32,250 nucleotides of DNA, from NCBI GenBank assembly GCA_958366985.1, contig CATXDC010000021.1, positions 1 to 32,250 on the forward strand, given 5' to 3'. The DNA comes from an uncultured Oscillospiraceae bacterium (GTDB taxonomy: Bacteria; Bacillota; Clostridia; Oscillospirales; Acutalibacteraceae). The first letter of the stretch is position 1. Each line of letters starts with the position of its first letter. This document shows, piece by piece, positions 14,150 to 20,562 of this stretch. The notes beneath the pieces are model-generated. The model made no database searches. It was not told where the DNA came from and was given only the letters and a program-made list of their open reading frames with translations. The translations under genes and the position numbers were made by a program.

Positions 14150-15802
14150 GTGAATTTGTATGAAATAAGGCAGAAGCTGGGCAGCGGAGGAAATATATAC
14201 GAGCTGCCTTTGAGGGTTACATATTATGCGAGGGTATCAACGGGAAAGGATGAACAGCTTCATTCTCTTTCGGGACAGGTTGGATATTATGAAAAAATGA
14301 TACGAAATAACGACAACTGGACTTTTGTAAAGGGATATGTGGACGAGGGTATATCCGGTACAAGCACATCTCGCCGAACCAGCTTCAACCGTATGATTGA
14401 GGACGGCAAAAGGGGAGAGTTTGATTTTATTATAACCAAAGAGATAAGCCGATTTGCCCGCGATACTCTGGACAGCATACAGTACACGAGAGAGCTTCTG
14501 AGCGCCGGAGTAGGGGTGCTTTTTCAAAACGATAATATAAACACGCTGCTTCCCGATGCAGAGCTTCGTCTGACGATTATGGCGTCAATAGCCCAGGATG
14601 AGGTAAGAAAGCTATCTGAGCGTGTGCGATTCGGATTTAAGCGGAGTATCGAAAACGGAGTGGTGTTGGGAAACAATAATATTTGGGGTTATAAAAAGGA
14701 TAACGGAAAGCTTGTGGTAGTGGAAGAAGAGGCAGAAATAGTCCGAAAGATTTTTGATTTATACGGGAATCATCTTTTCGGATGCCGACGGATATGCACA
14801 TGGCTTTTTGATAACGGATATAAAACGAGGGACGGCAAAGAGTTTTCCTATGGGACAGTCAGAAACATAATTACGAATCCAAAGTATAAGGGATATTACT
14901 GCGGAAATAAAACCCATAAGGTGGATTACAGAAGCAGTGCGAAAATACAGGTTGAGCCCAAACAATGGAAATGTTATAAGGATGAAATGAATGTACCTGC
15001 AATTGTCAGCGAAGAGCTGTGGGAAAAGGCAAATGCTCTTATGAAAAGCAGGGGAGAAGATAATCTTTCAAAAGGACATAACAACCAATATCTGTACAGC
15101 GGAAAAATTATTTGCATGGAGCATAATGTAAAATATCACAGAAGCCTGTACAAAAAGAAGAATGAAGACGGCAGTATAAAATTTGAAAAGGAGCTGTGGC
15201 GGTGCAGCGAATATGAGAAGAAGGGGCTTAGGGGATGCGATATGCCGCTGATTTACACATGGGAGCTTAACGAAGTTATGCGGCAAATTCTTATTTCCTT
15301 GAAACTCAATAAAGAAAAGATATCAAAAGAGCTTATGGAAGTATATAAAGAAGCTCTGTCTGAGGATACTTCACAGAGCGTAATAAATGAATATGAGACA
15401 CAGATAGAAAATGTTCTGCTTTTAAAGGATAAACTTCTTGAACTCAGTTTAAGGGGAAGAATATCGGAGGTAGAATTTGAAAGCAGGAACAATAGATTTA
15501 ATGAGGAGATAGGAGAACTGACAAAAAAGCGAAACAGACTGATTGAAGAAAAAACAAAAACGGATAAAATAAAAAACGATTTAGAACCTCTTATGACTTC
15601 CACTTTCAGTGCGCTGGATTTTAGTGATGAACCGGATGCATTTTTTATAAAGAGTTTTCTTGACCACATTGAAGTATATAAGACTTCCGACAGGAATTTT
15701 GTCAGGCTGAAAATTTATGTAAAGTTTTTAGCTGCTCCCGAGGAGTATATTATAAAAAGGACACGCACATCAGTTTCTGTTTGTAAACTCTCTTCCACAT
15801 GA
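14150..15802 (+). CDS. Large serine recombinase of the spoIVA intervening element
   Basis: A 550-aa protein with a GTG start after AGGCGGTGA. The resolvase domain (about 22-150) contains YARVST with the probable nucleophile Ser30, and EISRFARDTLDS. A recombinase domain (about 175-290) has GYKKDNGK, IVRKIFDLY and NIITNPKYKGYYCGNKT. A zinc-ribbon segment (about 320-370) contains C-M-E-H, W-R-C and G-C-D-M. A coiled coil spans about 414-485. This is the SpoIVCA/large serine integrase architecture. The gene reads the same way as spoIVA and ends at the right junction; its TGA stop (15800-15802) takes its last two bases from spoIVA. In the circle it would read through for 20 more residues. It probably catalyses excision of the element. 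Confidence 0.93.
   Translation: MNLYEIRQKLGSGGNIYELPLRVTYYARVSTGKDEQLHSLSGQVGYYEKMIRNNDNWTFVKGYVDEGISGTSTSRRTSFNRMIEDGKRGEFDFIITKEISRFARDTLDSIQYTRELLSAGVGVLFQNDNINTLLPDAELRLTIMASIAQDEVRKLSERVRFGFKRSIENGVVLGNNNIWGYKKDNGKLVVVEEEAEIVRKIFDLYGNHLFGCRRICTWLFDNGYKTRDGKEFSYGTVRNIITNPKYKGYYCGNKTHKVDYRSSAKIQVEPKQWKCYKDEMNVPAIVSEELWEKANALMKSRGEDNLSKGHNNQYLYSGKIICMEHNVKYHRSLYKKKNEDGSIKFEKELWRCSEYEKKGLRGCDMPLIYTWELNEVMRQILISLKLNKEKISKELMEVYKEALSEDTSQSVINEYETQIENVLLLKDKLLELSLRGRISEVEFESRNNRFNEEIGELTKKRNRLIEEKTKTDKIKNDLEPLMTSTFSALDFSDEPDAFFIKSFLDHIEVYKTSDRNFVRLKIYVKFLAAPEEYIIKRTRTSVSVCKLSST
15771..15786 (+). repeat. Right terminal inverted repeat of the element
   Basis: CAGTTTCTGTTTGTAA matches the reverse complement of 3037-3052 at 15 of 16 positions. 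It lies within the 3' end of the recombinase gene, 9 bp before the CACAT core. Confidence 0.8.
15796..15800 (+). other. attR core CACAT (right crossover site)
   Basis: This is the second copy of the 5-bp repeat. The A and T at 15799-15800, with G at 15801, give the Met402 codon of the rebuilt spoIVA. The same T starts the TGA stop of the recombinase. Confidence 0.85.
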
Positions 15803-16074
15803 TGAAGGCGGATATCACCACAGAGGTTGCACCAATTGTAGGTTCTGAAAGTCAGTCGGAAGAGCTTGTAAGATATCTTCTCCAGGAATTTGAGGAGAAT
15901 CCTGCAAAGATATGGGAATCAAACATTTTCGGAAAATCACTTCATGAGCTTGTAAATGAGGGACTTCACAATAAGCTTTACAGAATGCCCGTTGATGCAA
16001 GGATGAAGATTCAGGAAACTCTCGAAAAGGTGATAAATGAAGGCTGCAGCGGACTTATCTGTATTATTTTGTAA
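15799..16074 (+). CDS. spoIVA: SpoIVA, C-terminal 91 residues (separated part of the gene)
   Basis: Residues MMKADITTEVAPIVG through the end CSGLICIIL are the conserved C-terminus of SpoIVA, including SEELVRYLLQEFE, IWESNIFGKSLHELVNEGL and ALR-type features such as MPVDARMKIQETLEKVINEG. With codons 1-401 from 1826-3028 it makes exactly 492 codons. The segment begins with ATG-ATG but has no ribosome site, so it is unlikely to be translated alone in the interrupted state. All conserved residues I know are intact and there is no frameshift, which argues for continued selection on the joined gene rather than decay. Confidence 0.95.
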   Translation: MMKADITTEVAPIVGSESQSEELVRYLLQEFEENPAKIWESNIFGKSLHELVNEGLHNKLYRMPVDARMKIQETLEKVINEGCSGLICIIL

Positions 16075-16087
16075 TGAGGTAGTCGCT

Positions 16088-16122
16088 TAGCACAATCCCC
16101 GTCTTTAAGGCGGGGATTGTGC
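16088..16122 (+). terminator. Strong hairpin after spoIVA
   Basis: AGCACAATCCCCG and CGGGGATTGTGCT form a perfect 13-bp stem with a 9-base loop, 13 bp after the spoIVA stop. Only TTT follows, so it is a weak match to an intrinsic terminator but probably ends the rebuilt sipL-spoIVA transcript. Confidence 0.55.
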
Positions 16123-16179
16123 TTTAAAAGGTCACAAAAATAAATTTAAAGAAAAAGCTCGAAAATTTGAAAAAACCTA

Positions 16180-16208
16180 TTGACAATATAAAACAGTTCT
16201 GATATAAT
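16180..16208 (+). promoter_or_regulatory. Sigma-A promoter for the tRNA-Leu genes
   Basis: Perfect TTGACA (16180-16185) and TATAAT (16203-16208) are separated by 17 bp. The first tRNA begins 15 bp after the -10. Confidence 0.9.
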
Positions 16209-16223
16209 TCAATACGTTGTCAC

Positions 16224-16307
16224 GCGAGAGTGGCGGAATCGGCAGACGCGCACGTTTGAGGGGCGTGTGGTAATCCCGTACGGGTTCAAGTCCCGTCTCT
16301 CGCACCA
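16224..16307 (+). tRNA. tRNA-Leu (GAG anticodon), CCA encoded
   Basis: The acceptor stem GCGAGAG pairs with CTCTCGC, followed by discriminator A and CCA. The anticodon stem CACGT/GCGTG encloses the loop TTGAGGG with anticodon GAG. A long variable arm marks it as class II. A GGCGGGTT/AACCCGCC hairpin (16313-16331) follows, possibly a processing or partial termination site before the next tRNA. Confidence 0.95.
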
Positions 16308-16414
16308 GGTTCGGCGGGTTATTAACCCGCCGTAACTTTTATATGTGGATTAAGCGAACAGCTCCACCTCGGTAAAGCTCTCACCGTGTAAAAATTTGAG
16401 GGCATAATATTTAA

Positions 16415-16501
16415 GCGGATATGGCGGAACTGGCAGACGCGCTAGATTCAGGTTCTAGTGAAGATTCCTTCATGCAGGTTCGATTCCTGTTATCCGCACC
16501 A
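16415..16501 (+). tRNA. tRNA-Leu (CAG anticodon), CCA encoded
   Basis: GCGGATA pairs with TATCCGC. The anticodon stem CTAGA/TCTAG holds the loop TTCAGGT with anticodon CAG. It has a long variable arm and encoded CCA. No clear separate promoter is visible in 16332-16414, so it is probably co-transcribed with the GAG tRNA. Confidence 0.95.
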
Positions 16502-16510
16502 GTGAAAAAG

Positions 16511-16549
16511 CCTTATGTAATGCGGTTTTCCGCCTCGTAAGGTTTTTTT
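16511..16549 (+). terminator. Terminator after the tRNA-Leu pair
   Basis: CCTTATG/CGTAAGG encloses GCGG/CCGC and is followed by seven T. It begins 10 bp after the second tRNA. Confidence 0.85.
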
Positions 16550-16627
16550 GTTTTTTCTTTGAATACAGTTTTTTCTAACATTTTTCTAACGTTCAGAAAT
16601 CATATTTGCTTTGAATACAATAAATAA

Positions 16628-16664
16628 AACAACCGGGTGACCACAAAGTGGTGCCCGGTTGTTG
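16628..16664 (-). terminator. Terminator of the citrate synthase gene
   Basis: CAACCGGG-TGA-CCAC with GTGG-TG-CCCGGTTG forms a long stem. On the minus strand it is followed by T-rich sequence. It lies 49 bp after the citrate synthase stop. Confidence 0.8.
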
Positions 16665-16712
16665 CTTTAATTCTTAGATGCGTTTTAATTTCTCTAAACT
16701 TAAGAAACTTAT

Positions 16713-18077
16713 TTATCTTTCATCGAGAGTCTGATAATCTCTGTGGGCTCCTACACTCTTGTAAGCAGGTCTTATGATCTTTCCGCAGTTTATAAGTTCT
16801 TCCATGCGGTGAGCGCTCCATCCCGCAATTCTTGCAATTGCAAAAATCGGAGTATAAAGCTCAGAGGGAAGATCCATCATGCCGTAAACAAATCCGCTGT
16901 AGAAGTCAACGTTTGCGCTGACGCCTTTATACATTTTTCTTTCTTCAGCGATAATTTCAGGAGCCAAGCGCTCAACGGTAGAATAAAGTTTAAATTCTTC
17001 CATTCTGCCTTTTTCCTCAGAAAGATTTTCGACAAAGCTTCTGAGAATATTTGCTCTCGGATCGGAAAGGGAGTAAACAGCATGTCCCATACCGTAAATG
17101 AGACCTGATTTATCAAATGCTTCTTTATGAAGAAGAGCACGTAAGTACTTTGCAACTTTATCTTCATTGCTCCAGTCGTCAATATTCTTCTTCATATCCT
17201 CGAACATTTTTACAACCTTTATGTTAGCTCCGCCGTGCTTGGGTCCTTTAAGTGAACCAAGAGCAGCAGCTATTGCCGAATAGGTATCTGTTCCTGATGA
17301 AGTTACAACGTGAGTTGTGAAAGTTGAGTTGTTTCCGCCGCCGTGCTCTGCATGAAGAACAAGAGCAACGTCAAGAATTTTTGCTTCAAGCTCAGTAAAT
17401 TTGCTGTCAGCTCTGAGCATATGAAGAATATTCTGTGCAGTTGAATATTCAGGTTTGGGTGAATGAATGAAAAGACTGTTTACATTATGATAATAGTTAT
17501 AAGCGTGATAACCGTAGACAGAGAACAGGGGGAACAGAGCAATAAGCTGTAAGCACTGTCTTAATACGTTGGGAAGAGAAGTATCATTTGGGTTATCGTC
17601 ATATGAATACATTGTCAAAACACTTCGTGCAAGAACATTCATCATATCGGAACTAGGAGCCTTTAATATGATGTCACGTACAAAGTTTTTGGGAAGTACT
17701 CTGTAATAAGTAAGAGTTTCATTGAATTTTTTAAGCTGTTCTTTATTAGGAAGCTGTCCGAAAAGCAGAAGATATGTTGTTTCCTCAAATCCAAAGCGTT
17801 TTTCTTTTATGAAGCCGCTGACAATATCTTCAATATTTACTCCTCGATAGTAAAGCTCGCCGTCACAAGACACCTTTTGACCGTCTACCATCTTAGATGA
17901 AATTATCTCGGAAATTTCAGTAAGACCGGTAAGAACACCATTTCCGTTTAAATCACGAAGGCCACGGTTAACATTATACTTAGTATAAAGTTCAGCTTCG
18001 ATGCTGTTGTTTGAACGGCAAAGCTCTGTAAGCTCTAAAATTTCCGGAGTGATGGTTGAATATGGATTCTCTTTCAT
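16713..18077 (-). CDS. Citrate synthase (citrate/2-methylcitrate synthase family)
   Basis: A 454-aa protein starting MKENPYSTITPE, chosen because AAGGAGGGA lies just before this ATG; an open frame extends 15 codons further upstream without support. It condenses oxaloacetate with acetyl-CoA. Family signatures are HAEHGGGNNSTF (substrate His), LKGPKHGGAN, GMGHAVYSLSDPR (catalytic His) and NVDFYSGFVYGMM (catalytic Asp). Domain order and length fit the clostridial type. In anaerobes with a partial TCA route it supplies citrate for 2-oxoglutarate and glutamate. It is a single gene with its own terminator; no TCA neighbour is in the window. Confidence 0.92.
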   Translation of the reverse strand: MKENPYSTITPEILELTELCRSNNSIEAELYTKYNVNRGLRDLNGNGVLTGLTEISEIISSKMVDGQKVSCDGELYYRGVNIEDIVSGFIKEKRFGFEETTYLLLFGQLPNKEQLKKFNETLTYYRVLPKNFVRDIILKAPSSDMMNVLARSVLTMYSYDDNPNDTSLPNVLRQCLQLIALFPLFSVYGYHAYNYYHNVNSLFIHSPKPEYSTAQNILHMLRADSKFTELEAKILDVALVLHAEHGGGNNSTFTTHVVTSSGTDTYSAIAAALGSLKGPKHGGANIKVVKMFEDMKKNIDDWSNEDKVAKYLRALLHKEAFDKSGLIYGMGHAVYSLSDPRANILRSFVENLSEEKGRMEEFKLYSTVERLAPEIIAEERKMYKGVSANVDFYSGFVYGMMDLPSELYTPIFAIARIAGWSAHRMEELINCGKIIRPAYKSVGAHRDYQTLDER

Positions 18078-18171
18078 CACTATCCCTCCTTGTGTATTAT
18101 TTGACATCATAAATTTTACCATAAGCTTATTAACGAATTGTTACGGAAATATGACAATAGCAAAACAAAAT

Positions 18172-18202
18172 GCACGGAATATTTTTGTTAAATATTCCGT
18201 GC
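18172..18202 (-). terminator. Terminator of tyrS
   Basis: GCACGGAATATT and AATATTCCGTGC form a perfect 12-bp stem. The minus strand continues ATTTTGTTTTG. It lies 16 bp beyond the tyrS stop codon. Confidence 0.85.
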
Positions 18203-18218
18203 TCTTAATATTTTTTGT

Positions 18219-19442
18219 TTATTTTACTATTTTATGGAAAATCTTTTTACCTTTCTTAATGACGACTCCCTTAGCGGCATCCTCGCAGGTGATAACCTCA
18301 TCAATAGCAGATACCTTATTGTCATTTACGGAAACACCGCCCTGTGTTATGAGACGGCGTGCTTCGCCCTTTGACTTAACAAGTCCGGCTTTGACCATTG
18401 CATCAATAACTGTTATAGCTCCGTTTTCAAAATCAGCATCTGTGAGAGTTGTTGTAGGCATATTATCGGAATTTGCATTGTTTGAGAAAAGAGCTTTTGC
18501 GGCATCTCTTGCTTTGATTGCCTCTTCTTCGCCGTGAATAAGCTTTGTAACTTCAAAGGCAAGTACTTCCTTAGCCTTGTTGATTTCGCTGCCCTCAAGC
18601 TTCTCATACTCTCTGATTTCATCCATGGGGATAAAGGTGAGCATCTTCATGCAGTTTGTAACGTCGGCATCGTCAACATTACGCCAGTACTGGTAGAACT
18701 CGTAGGGGCTTGTCTTTTCGGGATTAAGCCAAACAGCACCTTTTTCGGTTTTGCCCATCTTTCTTCCGTCGCTTGTCTGAAGAAGTTTGAAGGTCATACC
18801 GTAAGCTTCTTTGCCCTCGGCACGTCTGATAAGCTCAACACCGCCTATAATGTTGCTCCACTGATCGTCGCCGCCCAGCTCAAGGCAGCAGTCATACTTT
18901 CTGTTAAGCTCAAGGAAGTCGTAGCTCTGCATAACCATGTAGTTCATTTCAAAGAATGAAAGACCACGTTCAAGGCGCTGTTTGTAGCATTCAGCTGCAA
19001 GCATTCTGTTAACTGAAAAATGAACTCCGACTTCTCTCAAAAATTCGATGTAGTTAAGGTTCATAAGCCAGTCAGCGTTATTTACCATGATTGCCTTGCC
19101 ACCGGAAAAATCAACAAGCTTTGACATCTGCTTCTGGAAGCAGTCAATGTTATGCTGGATTGTCTCTTTGGTGAGCATTTTCCTCATGTCAGTCTTTCCG
19201 GAAGGATCACCGATCATTCCTGTTCCGCCGCCGAAAAGAGCTATCGGCACGTGTCCGGCACGCTGCATGTGAGCCATTACCATAATCTGAACAAAATGGC
19301 CTACATGAAGGCTGTCGGCGGTGGGGTCAAAGCCGATGTAAAATTTTACACCCTTGTGATTTTCAAGTAAATCCTGAATTTTTTCTTCATTTGTGAGCTG
19401 AGCAATTATGCCACGCTCTTTGAGTTCGCTGAAAACTCCCAT
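18219..19442 (-). CDS. tyrS: Tyrosyl-tRNA synthetase
   Basis: A 407-aa class I synthetase. Residues 46-49 HVGH are the HIGH signature, and KMGKT near residue 230 replaces KMSKS, as common in bacterial TyrRS. Tyrosine-pocket segments FYIGFDPTADSLHVGH, SYDFLELNRKYDC and LGGDDQWSNI are present. A C-terminal S4 RNA-binding domain (about 340-400) contains LVKSKGEARRLITQGGVSVN. It attaches tyrosine to tRNA-Tyr in the cytosol. A T-box leader with a tyrosine specifier codon lies directly upstream, so expression should rise when tRNA-Tyr is uncharged. Confidence 0.97.
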   Translation of the reverse strand: MGVFSELKERGIIAQLTNEEKIQDLLENHKGVKFYIGFDPTADSLHVGHFVQIMVMAHMQRAGHVPIALFGGGTGMIGDPSGKTDMRKMLTKETIQHNIDCFQKQMSKLVDFSGGKAIMVNNADWLMNLNYIEFLREVGVHFSVNRMLAAECYKQRLERGLSFFEMNYMVMQSYDFLELNRKYDCCLELGGDDQWSNIIGGVELIRRAEGKEAYGMTFKLLQTSDGRKMGKTEKGAVWLNPEKTSPYEFYQYWRNVDDADVTNCMKMLTFIPMDEIREYEKLEGSEINKAKEVLAFEVTKLIHGEEEAIKARDAAKALFSNNANSDNMPTTTLTDADFENGAITVIDAMVKAGLVKSKGEARRLITQGGVSVNDNKVSAIDEVITCEDAAKGVVIKKGKKIFHKIVK

Positions 19443-19479
19443 TTCTAATTCCTCCGAATAAAATTATTTTATTTGCTTT

Positions 19480-19748
19480 TTGCAAAAAAAATAAGCCCTC
19501 TGCAAAAAGCAGAGGGCGGAATAAACCGCGGTACCACCTCTATTTACCGTTTTCTCACAAAAACGGCCTTAACGGGTACAAACAAAATACCCTTTCGCAG
19601 TAACGTGCGAACACGGCACAGCCTACACACCAAAAGGCTTCAGCCTGCAGCTCGGGGATGTATTTCACAAGTTTTCTTTCTGCTGCTTTCACCAACCGCA
19701 GCTTCTCTTTGCAAAGAAAAACGTGCTACTCCTTCCCGTCGTAGCTTT
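19480..19748 (-). ncRNA. Tyrosine T-box leader of tyrS
   Basis: The minus-strand leader has the early GGAGTA motif (AGTA bulge) near the 5' end, a Stem I with the specifier TAC (Tyr) at 19660-19662, and the T-box core GGTGGTACCGCG (19528-19538 region). The final terminator hairpin CCCTCTGC/GCAGAGGG with a T-run is at 19483-19516. Uncharged tRNA-Tyr should stabilise the antiterminator. Confidence 0.95.
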
Positions 19749-19754
19749 TACTGC

Positions 19755-19783
19755 ATTATAGATGATTAATTCAATTTTGTCAA
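19755..19783 (-). promoter_or_regulatory. Sigma-A promoter of the tyrS leader
   Basis: On the minus strand, TTGACA (19778-19783) and TATAAT (19755-19760) are 17 bp apart, both perfect matches. Transcription would begin about 19748. Confidence 0.9.
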
Positions 19784-19796
19784 CCTATGTAGTAAT

Positions 19797-20093
19797 TTAT
19801 TTTAGAAAAACAGCATTCATTACAAGAAGCATAATAACTCCTGAAATACCGCCGATACAGCTTATAAATATGGATACAGCATTTACACCTACTGTAACGC
19901 CGGTTAATGTTCCTAAAACATTTACAGCAAATAAGGCGACAATTCCCTGAGCAGCGCTGAGTGCGAGAGTTTTCAATCCATGTCCGCCTTTTACTGCGGC
20001 GGCTATTACTGCAAGTGTTGATATAACCGCCGCAGCGCACAGGATTACAGTAAGACCTACCCCATTTTGTCGATCACCCACTCGTTTTTGCAT
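19797..20093 (-). CDS. bofA: BofA-like inhibitor of pro-sigma-K processing
   Basis: A 98-aa membrane protein. It has two to three hydrophobic spans, a GLKTLALSAAQGIVALFAVNVLG stretch in the middle, and the C-terminal NAVSIFISCIGGISGVIMLLV region typical of BofA. BofA holds the SpoIVFB protease inactive in the outer forespore membrane until the forespore signals. The ATG at 20093 lacks a clear ribosome site, and the frame overlaps the upstream gene by 37 bp. A GTG four codons later is an alternative; coupling to the upstream gene could explain the poor site. The YaaL-BofA order is the same as in Bacillus, which supports the call. Confidence 0.8.
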   Translation of the reverse strand: MQKRVGDRQNGVGLTVILCAAAVISTLAVIAAAVKGGHGLKTLALSAAQGIVALFAVNVLGTLTGVTVGVNAVSIFISCIGGISGVIMLLVMNAVFLK

Positions 20094-20350
20094 TTTTCTA
20101 TACTGGCTTCACACTTTACATTTTGATTTTTTGCAAGTCTCAGCAAATATCTGTACCTTGCCTTAAGAGCTTCAATTTCATAAATTGTTGCTTCTACAAG
20201 ATCATCGTCCTGTTCGTAGCCGAAATTTTCGTATGCAGTTTCAATTTTTCTACATACGTCTCTTATTTCATTTAATAGCTTCTGTTCAGGTGTTTCAATT
20301 TCCTTAGTTCTCAGCTTTTCTGCGCTGAGAAGACGTATTTTCTTTTCCAA
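20057..20350 (-). CDS. yaaL: YaaL/DUF2508 family protein
   Basis: A 97-aa soluble, charged, mostly helical protein (TPEQKLLNEIRDVCRKIETAYENFGYEQDDDLVEATIYEIEALKARYRYLLRLAK). This is the DUF2508 pattern of Bacillus YaaL, which precedes bofA. The start is TTG with a strong GGGAGGG ribosome site 9-15 bases upstream. A plausible promoter, TTGCAC and TATTAA with 16-bp spacing, lies in the minus-strand leader. Function is unknown. Confidence 0.78.
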   Translation of the reverse strand: MEKKIRLLSAEKLRTKEIETPEQKLLNEIRDVCRKIETAYENFGYEQDDDLVEATIYEIEALKARYRYLLRLAKNQNVKCEASIEKCKNEWVIDKMG

Positions 20351-20466
20351 TATCGTTGTCCCTCCCGTTAATATTTATGTTTAAGTATTGTGCAATTATT
20401 ACCATAAATATACAGTTTTGCATTATTTATTTTTTGTACGACTATTTGAATTTTAAATTGAAATAA

Positions 20467-20514
20467 TAATCAAATTGACATAAGCTCCAAAAAGTTGTAC
20501 AATTCATTTGATTA
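20467..20514 (+). promoter_or_regulatory. Promoter of the enoate-reductase-type gene, flanked by a 9-bp dyad
   Basis: TTGACA (20475-20480) and TACAAT (20498-20503) are 17 bp apart. TAATCAAAT (20467-20475) and ATTTGATTA (20506-20514) are perfect inverted copies on either side. The predicted start near 20510 leaves no room for a gene start at 20518, which supports the TTG at 20563. Confidence 0.75.
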
Positions 20515-20562
20515 GTTTTGACAATATTGCTGATAAATTTATCACTGGAAAGGGATGATTTT

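Larger units (their letters stand above)
3031..15800 (+). mobile_element. Skin-like 12,770-bp intervening element inside spoIVA
   Basis: The element is bounded by a 5-bp direct repeat and imperfect terminal inverted repeats (3037-3052 and 15771-15786), and ends with a large serine recombinase gene reading into the right junction. It interrupts spoIVA between codons 401 and 402. Precise excision would give a 12,770-bp circle and a 492-codon spoIVA. Known relatives in design are the sigK skin elements of Bacillus subtilis and C. difficile and other sporulation-gene intervening elements. No phage structural, conjugation or replication genes are present. Cargo is a Bce-type two-component/ABC module, a MATE exporter, MarR-MFS, an FAD/Rieske enzyme and small proteins. 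Boundaries are well supported; developmental control is inferred. Confidence 0.9.

Noticed and set aside
3031..15800. Prophage or integrative conjugative element
   Set aside because: There are no capsid, tail, lysis, relaxase, coupling or type IV secretion genes. Only the recombinase and a possible directionality factor have mobile-element functions.
20518..20562. ATG at 20518 as start of the enoate-reductase-type gene
   Set aside because: The promoter predicts transcription from about 20510, and AAAGGG is correctly placed for TTG at 20563, where family similarity starts.
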